Part shown: one piece after another, positions 15,206 through 24,128 of the stretch
Position numbering within the stretch: the first letter of the stretch is position 1
How the letters are laid out: each line of letters starts with the position of its first letter
From: Mycolicibacterium agri
GTDB lineage: Bacteria; Actinomycetota; Actinomycetes; Mycobacteriales; Mycobacteriaceae
DNA: 64,000 bases
Direction of reading: 5' to 3'
Assembly: GCF_002553505.1 (NCBI RefSeq)
Contig: NZ_PDCP01000019.1
Coordinates: forward strand, 36,364 to 100,363
Translations under genes and position numbers: made by a program
Notes under the pieces: model-generated
What the model was told of the DNA's origin: nothing
The model's input: the letters and a program-made list of their open reading frames with translations, nothing else
The model's database searches: none

Positions 15206-16867
15206 ATGGACCAGCGCGACCCGGCGGCCGCCACAAGCAGTTCTCAGACCTTGACGCTGGCCGAGCTCCTCGACGACGAGGTGCTCGACGGCGCCCAGCT
15301 GGTCGCAGGCCGCGCAGGCATCGGGCGCTCGATCAACGCCGTCAACGTGATGACGGTGCCCGACATCGGCCGGTGGGTCCGACACGACGAGTTCCTGCTG
15401 GCCACCGGCTATCCCCTGCCCCGCGACGTCGAGGAACAGGGCACGCTGCTCGCCGACCTGCACCGGCTGGGCCTTGCAGGCATCGGCATCAAGCTCGATC
15501 GGTATATGCCCGAGCTCACCCCGAAGATGATCGATGTCGCCGACCAGCTCGGCCTTCCGCTCGTGGTCATCCCCGAGCACATCCGCTTCGACGACATCTT
15601 GAGCCGGGCGTTCGCCGCGATCGTGAACCGGCAGGCAGCGGCATTGGAGAGGGCCCAGGAGATCCACAATTCCTTCCTCGACATCACCCTCTCCGGCGGC
15701 GGCCTGGCCGAATTGGCACGCAAGCTGTCCGCGCTGCTCGGCGACGCCAGCGTGGCGATCACCGACCGGCAGGGCGGTGTCCTGGCGATCGCAGGCGACC
15801 AGGCGCCGTTGGCCGAACTGCACCTGCTCACCTCCGGCACGATCGACGCCGCGCGCCTACGGGGTGCGGGCGTGCGCACCGACCAGCGCACGCGGAAGAG
15901 TTGGGCGTGGCGCGAGATCCGCGCCGGCCGGCTACACCACGGTTTCGTCGTCGCCGTCGAATCAGCAAGGCCCTTCGGCGAATTCGGGGTGGCGGCTGTC
16001 GAACAGGCGGCGGTCGTGGCCGCGCTGGAGGTGACCCGCGATCTGGCTGTCGGCGCCGTGGAGCGGCGGTTTGCCTCGAACGCGTTGTTCGAGCTGATCA
16101 CCGGAAGCGAATTCGAGCCACGCGAGCACACCCCGCTGAGCTCCGGCTTCGGCTGGCGGCTGGACCGCGACATCGTCGTTCTCGTCGGACGTAAGGAAAG
16201 CCCCGGCGACGAGATGCCGCTGAGCAAGCGCCAATCGCGGTTGGCCGACGACCGCGCCATCGAGTTCTGGACGTCGGCGGTGCGCAGCAGGGACAGAGAC
16301 GCCGCCGCGGCGGGTCTCGGCGCCGAACTGGTCGCGGTGATCGGCGCCGACGGTGATGCGCTCGCCATCGCGCGCTCTGTGCAGGCGGAGGTCGCCCAGT
16401 TCACCCGCGCCGAGTACGCCATCGGCGTGAGCCGCAAATACCGTGGCCAGACGGGGATTTCGATCGCCTACCAGGAGGCGCGCACCGCGCTGCGGCTCGG
16501 GCATCGGGTGTCGGGAACCAGCGCGGTCACCGCGTACGGCGAACTCGGGCTGTTCAGATTGCTGGCTCAGGTGCGCGACGAGGAACTGCGCACCTATGCC
16601 GAAGAGACGTTGGGGCCGCTGATGCGGCTCAGCGACCCCGAGCGATCGGAGATGTTCCGCACACTGGAGACGCTCATCGAACACAACATGAACATGGCCG
16701 AGGCGGCGCGGCACCTGCATTACCACTACAACACGCTGCGCTACCGGCTGGCCAAGCTTGAGCGGCTGCTCGGCCCGTTCAGCACCAGCACGCAGGTCGC
16801 CATCCAGGTGGGCGTCGCGCTGCAGATCACCGAGATGCAGCGCAATCTCGCGCGCCGCCCGAAGTGA
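15206..16867 (+). CDS. PucR-family transcriptional regulator
   Basis: Regulator of 553 aa. Residues 18-145 form the PucR N-terminal domain (LAELLDDEVLDGAQLVAG). The middle, about 280-430, resembles the CdaR GGDEF-like domain. The C-terminal 60 residues carry a PucR-type helix-turn-helix (MAEAARHLHYHYNTLRYRLA). Proteins of this type control purine or amine catabolism genes and usually activate. The start is ATG 15206, with GTG 15203 just before it; an upstream TTG at 15179 is less likely. It follows the permease by 51 bases and probably senses the imported compound or a product of it. Confidence 0.85.
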   Translation: MDQRDPAAATSSSQTLTLAELLDDEVLDGAQLVAGRAGIGRSINAVNVMTVPDIGRWVRHDEFLLATGYPLPRDVEEQGTLLADLHRLGLAGIGIKLDRYMPELTPKMIDVADQLGLPLVVIPEHIRFDDILSRAFAAIVNRQAAALERAQEIHNSFLDITLSGGGLAELARKLSALLGDASVAITDRQGGVLAIAGDQAPLAELHLLTSGTIDAARLRGAGVRTDQRTRKSWAWREIRAGRLHHGFVVAVESARPFGEFGVAAVEQAAVVAALEVTRDLAVGAVERRFASNALFELITGSEFEPREHTPLSSGFGWRLDRDIVVLVGRKESPGDEMPLSKRQSRLADDRAIEFWTSAVRSRDRDAAAAGLGAELVAVIGADGDALAIARSVQAEVAQFTRAEYAIGVSRKYRGQTGISIAYQEARTALRLGHRVSGTSAVTAYGELGLFRLLAQVRDEELRTYAEETLGPLMRLSDPERSEMFRTLETLIEHNMNMAEAARHLHYHYNTLRYRLAKLERLLGPFSTSTQVAIQVGVALQITEMQRNLARRPK

Positions 16868-16876
16868 GCCGCGGCC

Positions 16877-17500
16877 TCAGTTGGGCCGCACCCGCACGCT
16901 GAGCCGTTCCAGGAAGTCTGCGATGCGCTGCCGGGTGACGGCCCACACCAGCGGGAGCACCTTGATCTCACTGCCCGCGTCGGCCGGTCGCTGCGGCCGA
17001 ATCATGGTGGCTGTGGCGCCATTCGGGCTCGGTGCCGCGCGCAGAGGTTCGCGGGTGGGGCCCTCGATTCTGGATACGAGCTCGTCGGCGAATTGCCCGA
17101 ACATCTGGTTGGAGACGTCACGGATGCCGCGTCCCAGCGAGGCGATGCGGCCGGTGAGGTCGAGGTCGGAGACGACGTCGATGCGGCTGCCCGATTCGGC
17201 TGGGGCGACCTGAACCCGGACGTGAGCCTGCACCGAGCCGGACCCGCGCCGGTCGCGGCCGCTGGCGTCGATCACGATGCGGTGCTCACCCGCGTCACGT
17301 TCCACCACTGCGGCCCTGCCGACGTAGTTCATCTTCAGCGGTCCGAACGCGACGTGCAGCACGCCCTCATACCGGTCGCCGCCGAGATCGTCGACAAGCT
17401 CGGCGCCGGGCATGCATTCGACCACCGCGGGGGTGTCCTGCAGGAAGGTCCACACGACGTCGGGGCTGGCGTTGACCTCGGTTCGATGCGCAAGCTTCAT
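16877..17500 (-). CDS. CoxG-like SRPBCC protein
   Basis: Protein of 207 aa from the CoxG/SRPBCC family, a helix-grip fold linked with maturation or membrane anchoring of molybdenum hydroxylases. Residues 1-145 hold the fold (EVNASPDVVWTFLQDTP, ECMPGAELVDDLGG, MNYVGRAAVVERD). After it comes a proline-rich linker and then a C-terminal hydrophobic-basic stretch, LPLVWAVTRQRIADFLERL, which could touch the membrane. Its ATG overlaps the stop of the large molybdoenzyme subunit by four bases. It is the last gene of the seven-gene operon. Confidence 0.8.
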   Translation of the reverse strand: MKLAHRTEVNASPDVVWTFLQDTPAVVECMPGAELVDDLGGDRYEGVLHVAFGPLKMNYVGRAAVVERDAGEHRIVIDASGRDRRGSGSVQAHVRVQVAPAESGSRIDVVSDLDLTGRIASLGRGIRDVSNQMFGQFADELVSRIEGPTREPLRAAPSPNGATATMIRPQRPADAGSEIKVLPLVWAVTRQRIADFLERLSVRVRPN

Positions 17501-19890
17501 GGCTGTTCCTTCTTGCTCTGCCGGCGGTCCCGCTCGTCGAGCAGTGCCAGGACCCGTTCGGCCGTGATGGGCAGTTGTTTGGGTCGCACACCGATGGCGG
17601 CTTCCACGGCGCTGGCGATGGTGGCCGCAGGCGGACCGATCGGCGGCTCGCCGATGCCACGCGCGTTGAGGGGGCCACGGCCCTCGCCGCTCTCGACGAC
17701 GGCGACTTGGATGTCGGGGAGGTCCATCGACGACGGAACCAGGTAGTCGGCGAACAGCGACGACAACGGGTGGCCTTCGTCGGTGACGCAGTCCTCCATC
17801 AGCGCGTAACCGATCCCTTGCGCGGCACCGCCGATGATCTGGCCCTGCACCCGAATCGGGTTGATGGCGCGGCCCACGTCGTGGCAGGCCGCATACTTGA
17901 GCAACTGAACGTCGCCGGTCTCCAGATCCACCTCGACCTCGGCGGCGTGTGTGCCGAAGGTGTAGTCCGGGAACGTGTTGCCCTGGCCCGTCTGCGGGTC
18001 GAAGCCGCCCGACCGTGCCCGCCATGTCGTCAGCACCGACGTGTCCACGCGGGCTTCGCTTGCGGCGCGCACCAACTCGGGCAGGCTCATCCCGGTTTCG
18101 CCGTTCTCGCTGCGCACCATCCCGTCGGCCCAGACGAGAGCGTCCTCGGGCACGCCGAGTTCCTTGGCCGCGACGGGGGTGAGTTGGTCGCGCAGCTTAC
18201 GCGCCGCGCGCAGGATCGCGTTGCCCGACATGTACAGCTGGCGGGTGGCGAACGTTCCGCCTGCGGGCGGATTGAGCGCGGTGTCTCCGATGTAGACGCT
18301 GATGTCCGACAGCGCGACACCGAGGATCTCCGAAGCGATCTGGCACAGACTGGCGGCCTGGCCCGCGCCGAGATCGGTCACGCCGCTGCGGATCAGCAGC
18401 GTGCCGTCCGGCTGCAGCGTGACCCATGCGGAGGCGTGGTCGCGGAACCAGATGGTGCGGCCGTACGGCTGCATACTCCCCGCGAACCCGCGCCCGACAA
18501 CCTTGTTCGGTCCGCTGGGTTCGCTTGGCGCGCCGAGCGATTCGAGGGCAGCGCGGCGGGTCTCGGCGATGGCGACCGCGGTGGTGAGGGGTTCGCCCGC
18601 GGCGGTGAGATCACCCTTGGCGATGTAGTTGCGGTCGCGCACCTCTTCTCGATCGAGGCCCAACGCCGTTGCCACCGCATCGATCTGGGATTCGTAGGCG
18701 AACACCACCTGCATCGCGCCGAAACCGCGGAACGCGCTGGTCGGCACATTGTTGGTGAACACCGCCCGGGATCTGGTGCGCAGCACCGGCACTCGATACG
18801 GGCCGGTGGACAGCGCCGCCGCGGCGAACAACACCCGCGCACTCAGGCACGGATACGCTCCGGCGTCCCCGATGATGTCGGCGTCGACGGCGAGGATCCT
18901 GCCGTCCCCGTCGGCCGCTGTGCGGTAATGCATGACGAACGGGTGGCGTTTGGTGCTGGCCAGGATCGACTCCTGGCGCGACCAGATCATCCGTACCGGG
19001 CGGCGGGTCCGCCACACCAGCAACGCCAGGTAGGGCTCCACCGTCATGTCCTCTTTGCCGCCGAAGCCGCCGCCCATGTATGAGGCGATGACGCGGACCT
19101 GGCTCTGCCGCAGCCCGAGGATGGCGGCGATCTCGACGGCGTGCTCGATCACCTGAGTGGAGACGCGCAGGGTCACGACGTCGTTCTCCAACCAGCCGAC
19201 GCCCGCCTCGGTCTCCATATAGGCGTGCTCGACATGCTGTGTGCGGTAGGTGTTTTCGACGACGACGGTGGCCTTGGCGAATGCCTCTTCGAGATCGCCG
19301 CGCTCGAGACGCCAGTTGACGAGGACATTGCCCTCGTCGTGCACGAGCGGAGCGTCGTCGGCCAACGCGTCTTCAGCGCTGTACACGCCGGGCAGCGGCT
19401 CGTAGTCGACGTCGACGAGGTCGGCGGCCTCGGCGGCGGTCTCGGGGTCGACCGCGGCGACCACGGCGACAGGTTCGCCGACGTATCGGACGCGGTCGCG
19501 CGCGAGGACGGGCTGCTCGACGGTCAGTTCACCGAGCCCGCCACTGGCGTGTTCGACGATCGCGTTGTGCGGAACGTCGGCCGCAGTGAGCACGGCCACC
19601 ACGCCCTCGAGGCGCTCGGCGGCCGAGGTGTCGATGCGCACGATCTTGGCGGGCCCGACATCGGATCGGACCACCTTGCCGTGGATCATGCCGGGCAGGT
19701 TCCAGTCGGCGGCGTACAGCAGGGTGCCGCGGACCTTGTTGACGAAGTCGTGGTGTGCCGGTGACTGGCCGACGACGCGGAAGTTGCGTTCGCGTTCCAG
19801 CGGTCCGGAGTCGGCGTCTGGGTCGAATTCGGCTGGCGCCTGCGGTGGTTCGGTGGTGTCGGGTGTCGTCCCGGGTTCAACGGTGGTCAT
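17497..19890 (-). CDS. Xanthine-dehydrogenase-family molybdopterin-binding large subunit
   Basis: Catalytic subunit of 797 aa of a molybdenum hydroxylase. It has the N-terminal hammerhead domain and the Moco domains. Visible motifs are GGGFGGKEDM near residue 273, the active-site loop SAFRGFGAMQ near 388, GAGQAASLCQIASE near 513 and the catalytic glutamate in GIGEPPIGP near 748. The loop reads AFRGFG, as in xanthine-dehydrogenase-type enzymes, and lacks the AYRCSFR of true form I CO dehydrogenase. So this is a hydroxylase of an N-heterocycle or aldehyde. It overlaps both neighbours by four bases. Confidence 0.85.
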   Translation of the reverse strand: MTTVEPGTTPDTTEPPQAPAEFDPDADSGPLERERNFRVVGQSPAHHDFVNKVRGTLLYAADWNLPGMIHGKVVRSDVGPAKIVRIDTSAAERLEGVVAVLTAADVPHNAIVEHASGGLGELTVEQPVLARDRVRYVGEPVAVVAAVDPETAAEAADLVDVDYEPLPGVYSAEDALADDAPLVHDEGNVLVNWRLERGDLEEAFAKATVVVENTYRTQHVEHAYMETEAGVGWLENDVVTLRVSTQVIEHAVEIAAILGLRQSQVRVIASYMGGGFGGKEDMTVEPYLALLVWRTRRPVRMIWSRQESILASTKRHPFVMHYRTAADGDGRILAVDADIIGDAGAYPCLSARVLFAAAALSTGPYRVPVLRTRSRAVFTNNVPTSAFRGFGAMQVVFAYESQIDAVATALGLDREEVRDRNYIAKGDLTAAGEPLTTAVAIAETRRAALESLGAPSEPSGPNKVVGRGFAGSMQPYGRTIWFRDHASAWVTLQPDGTLLIRSGVTDLGAGQAASLCQIASEILGVALSDISVYIGDTALNPPAGGTFATRQLYMSGNAILRAARKLRDQLTPVAAKELGVPEDALVWADGMVRSENGETGMSLPELVRAASEARVDTSVLTTWRARSGGFDPQTGQGNTFPDYTFGTHAAEVEVDLETGDVQLLKYAACHDVGRAINPIRVQGQIIGGAAQGIGYALMEDCVTDEGHPLSSLFADYLVPSSMDLPDIQVAVVESGEGRGPLNARGIGEPPIGPPAATIASAVEAAIGVRPKQLPITAERVLALLDERDRRQSKKEQP

Positions 19891-20390
19891 GGCGCTTCAC
19901 CCTTCTCGGCGGCCTGCTCGGTCGGTGTGCGCAGGTAGTCCTCGACCGCGTCGACGATGGCTTGGTAGCCGGTGCAACGGCACAGGTTGCCAACCAGTTC
20001 GTAGCGAATCTCGTCTCGGGTCGCGGTCGGATTGCGTTGTGCGAGAGTGGCTGCCGTCAGCAAGACTCCTGCGGTGCAGAACCCGCATTGCGAGGCGCCG
20101 CGCTCCAGGAATCGCTTCTGCAGCGGGTGCGGGTCCTCTCGAGGATCGGACCAGCCCCGCAGTGTGACAACTTCATGGCCCTCGGCCTGGACGGCGTACA
20201 TGGTGCACGCGCTGACGGGTTCGCCGTCGAGCAGCACCGTACATGTGCCGCAGACGCCCTCGGCGCAGCCGTAGCGGACGTCGGGCATGCCCAGGTCGTC
20301 GTGCAGCACGTCGAGCAGGGTGCGGTCGTTGCGCACCCAGACTTCGTGTTCGCGGTTGTTGACGGAAAGTGTGAGCTGCGTGCGGATCAT
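19887..20390 (-). CDS. Molybdenum hydroxylase small subunit, two [2Fe-2S] clusters
   Basis: Iron-sulfur subunit of 167 aa. The N-terminal plant-type cluster uses cysteines in GCAEGVCGTCTVLLDG and VSACTMY; the C-terminal helical cluster uses QCGFCTAGVLLT and NLCRCTGYQAIVDAV. Both sets are complete. It carries electrons from the Moco site to the FAD subunit. The order FAD subunit, Fe-S subunit, large subunit on the minus strand is the usual medium-small-large arrangement of this family. It overlaps both neighbours by four bases. Confidence 0.9.
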   Translation of the reverse strand: MIRTQLTLSVNNREHEVWVRNDRTLLDVLHDDLGMPDVRYGCAEGVCGTCTVLLDGEPVSACTMYAVQAEGHEVVTLRGWSDPREDPHPLQKRFLERGASQCGFCTAGVLLTAATLAQRNPTATRDEIRYELVGNLCRCTGYQAIVDAVEDYLRTPTEQAAEKGEAP

Positions 20391-21289
20391 GCGGTGCCTC
20401 CGTTGTCGGCGAGAACCCGTTCAAGCAGCCTGCGGGTGTGTACCGCGACGAGGCGGCGTCGGTAGTCGGCGCTGGCGTGCAGATCGGTGTCGGGGTCCAG
20501 TGAGGCCGCGATCGCCTCGGCACTCTCGCGGGCCCGGTCGGGATGGCCCGGGTCGGACAGCGCGGGCTCAAGTAGCTTGTCGTCCACCAGGATTGGCCGG
20601 TCGGCGACGCCGCCGAGAACGACGCGTAATCGCGGGCCCGATGAGGTGGGGCGCGCGACCACGCTGACGCTGACGGTGGCGAAATCGGAAAAGCGGCGGA
20701 CCACTTCATGGAAGCCCCAGCGCGCCTCGCCTGCGATCGGCAGCCTGGCGCCGGTGACGACTTCGTTGGGTTCCAGCGCCGTGGTCAGATAGGTGATGAA
20801 GAAGTCCTCGACGGGGATCGTGCGCTGCCCGCCGGGCCCGAGCGTGATGATCTCCCCGCCCATGGCCGTGGCCACCGACGCGATCTCGGCGGTCGGGTCG
20901 GCGTGGGCGAGCGAGCCGCCGAAGGTGCCGCGGTTGCGGACCCGCACATTGCCGACGAACTGAACGGCATGGGCCAGCAGCGGCGCATGGTTGCGAACCA
21001 CCTCGGAGGTGGTCAGCACGCGGTGGCGGGTGTTGGCCTCGATGAATAGCTGGTCGCCGTCGATGCGTGGGTCCGCCGCAGGCACCGGGTTGACGTCGAT
21101 CAGGGCGGCGGGAAACGCCAGCCTCAGGTTCAGCATCGGGACAAGGCTCTGGCCGCCGGCCAGAATCTTGCCTTCGCCCTCCCACAGTTCGAGTAGCTCG
21201 ACGGCGTCGGCCCATGATTCGGCGCGCTGGTATTCGAAGCACGTCGCGGGTGTGCGTTCACCGTGGCGAATCGCCTGGTCGACGGTCAT
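20387..21289 (-). CDS. Molybdenum hydroxylase FAD-binding medium subunit
   Basis: FAD subunit of 300 aa. FAD-binding motifs are GGQSLVPMLNLRLAFP near residue 41 and RNRGTFGGSLAHADPTAE near 115, with the C-terminal CO-dehydrogenase-flavoprotein domain following (LPIAGEARWGFHEVVRRFSD). It is the terminal electron carrier of the three-subunit enzyme. The ATG overlaps the CoA-transferase stop by four bases, tying CoA-thioester chemistry to hydroxylation in one transcript. Confidence 0.88.
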   Translation of the reverse strand: MTVDQAIRHGERTPATCFEYQRAESWADAVELLELWEGEGKILAGGQSLVPMLNLRLAFPAALIDVNPVPAADPRIDGDQLFIEANTRHRVLTTSEVVRNHAPLLAHAVQFVGNVRVRNRGTFGGSLAHADPTAEIASVATAMGGEIITLGPGGQRTIPVEDFFITYLTTALEPNEVVTGARLPIAGEARWGFHEVVRRFSDFATVSVSVVARPTSSGPRLRVVLGGVADRPILVDDKLLEPALSDPGHPDRARESAEAIAASLDPDTDLHASADYRRRLVAVHTRRLLERVLADNGGTA

Positions 21290-22116
21290 CCGGCCGCCTC
21301 CTCGTTGTTGTCTTCGCTGGCACCGACGAGATAGCGCAGCAACGCGAGTTCGTCGTCGCCCACCGGGGCCAGCTCGTCCACGTCCTCGTGCACGAGCAGC
21401 TCGAAGCCGGTGGCCGCCTGCACCTTATCGACGGTCACGCCGGGCTGCAGCGCTCGAAGCCGCATGCGGTGCGAGTCGGGCGCGAAGTCGAGCAGCGCCA
21501 GATCGGTGACCACCCAGCGCGGCCCGCCGTACAGCAGCCCGCTGTCGCGGCGGCTGGTGCCGCCGGTGAGGAAACCGGGGCTCGTCACGAAGTCGACGCA
21601 TTCGACGAACCGGCGCGGCTCGTGTTGGGTGACGACCACCACCTGGTTGCACATGGACGCGATGTCGTTCGCGCCGCCGGGCCCCGGCAGCCGCACCTTC
21701 GGCTTGGCGATATCGCCCACGACACTGGTGTTGACGTTGCCGTACTGATCCACCTGCGCGACACCGATGAACCCGTAATCGAAGTAGCCGCGCTGCGCCA
21801 TCAGGAAGATATCCGTTGCACCGGTGATCATTTGGGCACCGATCGCGGCGCGGACTTCGTTGGTCGACGCCGGCAGCTCACCGGGCGCCAACTCGACGCC
21901 GATCATTCCGCCCTCGAGCAGAACGGTCAGGTGCGGAGCCTGCCGACGCTTGGCGACCGCCGCGGCAACCAGTGGTTGGCCGATCCCCGCGAACAGCACT
22001 TTGCCGTCCTCGAGCAGCCGGCTCGCGGTGATGGTCATGATCTCATCCGGCTTGGCGTCGGGATGCTGAGTCGAGTTCCGTTGACCGTCAGCTATTTTCG
22101 TTGCCGATTCCATCAT
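21286..22116 (-). CDS. CoA-transferase family I, subunit B
   Basis: Subunit B of a two-subunit CoA-transferase or CoA-ester hydrolase, 276 aa, glutaconate CoA-transferase/IpdB-like. It has FAGIGQPLVAAAVAKRR near residue 42 and LEGGMIGVE near 66; a glutamate in this LEGG region would be the expected catalytic nucleophile. QRGYFDYGFIGVAQVDQYGN and VTQHEPRRFVECVDFVTSPG follow the family pattern. Two adjacent ATGs at 22116 and 22113 are possible; the first overlaps the stop of subunit A. Which acid is activated is unknown. Confidence 0.78.
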   Translation of the reverse strand: MMESATKIADGQRNSTQHPDAKPDEIMTITASRLLEDGKVLFAGIGQPLVAAAVAKRRQAPHLTVLLEGGMIGVELAPGELPASTNEVRAAIGAQMITGATDIFLMAQRGYFDYGFIGVAQVDQYGNVNTSVVGDIAKPKVRLPGPGGANDIASMCNQVVVVTQHEPRRFVECVDFVTSPGFLTGGTSRRDSGLLYGGPRWVVTDLALLDFAPDSHRMRLRALQPGVTVDKVQAATGFELLVHEDVDELAPVGDDELALLRYLVGASEDNNEEAAG

Positions 22117-23078
22117 TGGCGCAGCATCTCCTCTGCAGTTCGCCGGATCGCCGACAGCCGCGCGGGATCGATCGAGGCGAGGTAGGCGTCGTGGTCAGGG
22201 TGGGCGACCAGCGCCGACACGTAGGCGCGCGCGCCATCGACCCCACCGGATTTCACCGCGTGCATGTAGGCCGAGAACTCGGCGATGTCGGCCTCGTAAT
22301 GCCCGTAGCACTCGTGCGGATAGGCGCCCATCGGTTGGTGCACCACCGCATCGACCGCGAAGCCCGGGATGACGGTGCGGCCGGGATCTCGGCGCAACTC
22401 GTCGGTGGCGACGATCTCCTCGGCGGAGATGATGACGCTGCGCGCGGCCAGCGCCAGGTCGGAGTCCATCAGCTCATAGCCGTCGATCTGGGCGTTGCCC
22501 AGTGCGTCGGCGCGCTGCACGTGCAGCAGCGCGACGTCGGGGTTGAGGCTGGGCACCGCGTTGAGCTGTTGGCCGGTGTAGGGGCAGGTGACCTTGGCCA
22601 GGCCGAGCCGACGGTCGATGTCGGAGCCGAGCATGCTGATCGTCGGCAGATACGGAACACCCATGGCGCCTGCCTTGTAGCGCAACCCGATGCCGAGGTG
22701 GCTCCACTCCTCGAAGGTGGCCTGGCCGTTTTCGACGAGATGGCGCAGCACCGGCGCCAGACCCCACCCGTGGCCGATGCCGACCCAGCTGGTCATTACG
22801 CGGTCGGCCATACCGGAGGCGAGGAACAGTTCGGCTTCGAAGCACGACAGCGGGCGGGCCAACGTCAGCCCGGTGCGGCCCTGGCGCAGCACCTCGATCA
22901 ACAACGCCATGGGAGTGCGGGCGTGGTTGGTGCCGCCAACCCCGATCACCGCGCCGTCGCCCACCAGGCGGCGCACGGCTTCTGGTGCGCTGGTGAGCTT
23001 TTCGTGGTCTCGCCGGTCTCGTGCTTCCAGCTCGGCGCGTGCGGCGACGACGCCCTGGGTGGCCAGCCGCGCGCTCAC
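22113..23078 (-). CDS. CoA-transferase family I, subunit A
   Basis: Subunit A partner, 321 aa. Visible features are VGDGAVIGVGGTNHARTPMA near residue 40, a middle segment around KAGAMGVPYLPTISMLGSD and the NPDVALLHVQRADALGN loop near 200, all typical of glutaconate-type CoA-transferase A chains. The GTG at 23078 is the start, overlapping the LLM gene stop as GTGA. The frame is open further upstream but runs through the LLM gene. The chain resembles IpdA of steroid degradation in outline, but the neighbours are not steroid genes. Confidence 0.75.
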   Translation of the reverse strand: MSARLATQGVVAARAELEARDRRDHEKLTSAPEAVRRLVGDGAVIGVGGTNHARTPMALLIEVLRQGRTGLTLARPLSCFEAELFLASGMADRVMTSWVGIGHGWGLAPVLRHLVENGQATFEEWSHLGIGLRYKAGAMGVPYLPTISMLGSDIDRRLGLAKVTCPYTGQQLNAVPSLNPDVALLHVQRADALGNAQIDGYELMDSDLALAARSVIISAEEIVATDELRRDPGRTVIPGFAVDAVVHQPMGAYPHECYGHYEADIAEFSAYMHAVKSGGVDGARAYVSALVAHPDHDAYLASIDPARLSAIRRTAEEMLRQ

Positions 23079-24028
23079 GCCGCCCCCACCGCGCTGCCGA
23101 GCAGGGGCATCACCTCCGCGGCGCACCGCTCGACTTGTTCGAGGTCGTATTGGTGCGGGATCAAGCAGATCTCCTGCACCCCGGCGTCGAGGTGGGCCGC
23201 GATCTGCTCGGCGCAGTCCTCGGGTGTACCGCAGATTGCGCTGTCGGGCGTCGCGCTGCTCCACTCCGGTGTGTCGAAGTAGGACGCCAGCCAGGGACCG
23301 GTTTGGGCCCTGGCGGCCTCCTTCGAGGGGCCGATGCAGATCGGCAGCTGGTTGAGCGATCGCAGTTCGGACGGGTCGCGGCCGGCCTCTTCGGCGAACC
23401 GCCGGACCTTGGCCCACGACGCAGCGAAGGCCTCGGGGGTGTAGAAGTACGTCAGCCAGCCGTCACCGAGTGTGGCGGCCCGCTTGAGAACCCGGTCGAC
23501 GTATCCGCCGACGAGGATTTGAGGTCGCGGCTGGGGCGGCGGCAGCATCTTGACGCGGCGGAACGACAGGTCATCCCAGCTCCCTGTGACCTCGTCGTTG
23601 GTCCACAGGTCCATGCAGATTTCGAGGTTGCGTTCGAATATCCGACCGCGGGCCTTGAATGGGGTTCCGGTAGCGGCGAACTCGCGCTCGTACCAGCCCG
23701 CGGCCACGCCGAGCCGCAGCCGGCCACCGGAGATGGCCTGAATCGAGGCCGCGGTCTTGGCCAGCAGCGCCGGGTCGCGGATCGGCAGCACCAGGACTCC
23801 GGTGCCCAGCTCGATCGTCGTGGTGTGGCTGGCCAGCACGGCGAGCGTCGTCAGTGCTTCCAGTTGCGGGAAGGGCTGTCGGCTGCCGAGGAACAGGTGG
23901 TCCCACGCCCACAGCGAGCTGAAGCCGAGTTGTTCGGCCCGGCGAGCCGTCGTGAGCAACTCCTCGATGCGAGGCGTCTTCTGGGCCGATGTGAAGTTCT
24001 CCACGGCCAGCCCGAATGTCGCCGGCAT
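23075..24028 (-). CDS. LLM-class, probably F420-dependent oxidoreductase
   Basis: Luciferase-like TIM-barrel oxidoreductase of 317 aa, likely using F420 as in most actinobacterial members. Family signs are LGFSSLWAWDHLFLG near residue 35, GTGVLVLPIRDPALLAKTAA near 80, SGGRLRLGVAAGWYEREF near 107 and PQILVGGYVDRVLKRAA near 175. ATG 24028 is well supported by GGGAGG at 24036-24040 on the minus strand. It is the first gene of the seven-gene operon; every following junction overlaps by four bases, so the proteins should be made in step. Confidence 0.8.
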   Translation of the reverse strand: MPATFGLAVENFTSAQKTPRIEELLTTARRAEQLGFSSLWAWDHLFLGSRQPFPQLEALTTLAVLASHTTTIELGTGVLVLPIRDPALLAKTAASIQAISGGRLRLGVAAGWYEREFAATGTPFKARGRIFERNLEICMDLWTNDEVTGSWDDLSFRRVKMLPPPQPRPQILVGGYVDRVLKRAATLGDGWLTYFYTPEAFAASWAKVRRFAEEAGRDPSELRSLNQLPICIGPSKEAARAQTGPWLASYFDTPEWSSATPDSAICGTPEDCAEQIAAHLDAGVQEICLIPHQYDLEQVERCAAEVMPLLGSAVGAA

Positions 24029-24128
24029 ATAGGTCCTCCCTGTCGAAAGGGGCTGGTGCGGCGCCACGTTATTGCAATCCGAGGGCCGTTTCTATGGCAT
24101 CGATAGCCAGCTGAACTCAACATATTTG

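Noticed and set aside
17497..21289. Calling the molybdoenzyme a carbon monoxide dehydrogenase (coxMSL)
   Set aside because: The large-subunit loop reads AFRGFG; the AYRCSFR loop of true CO dehydrogenase is absent.
21286..23078. IpdAB of steroid ring degradation
   Set aside because: Overall family is similar, but there are no steroid-pathway neighbours and the operon partner is a molybdenum hydroxylase.
24080..24110. Operator-like CTATGGCATCGATAG before the LLM operon
   Set aside because: Only four bases at each end are complementary; too weak to annotate.
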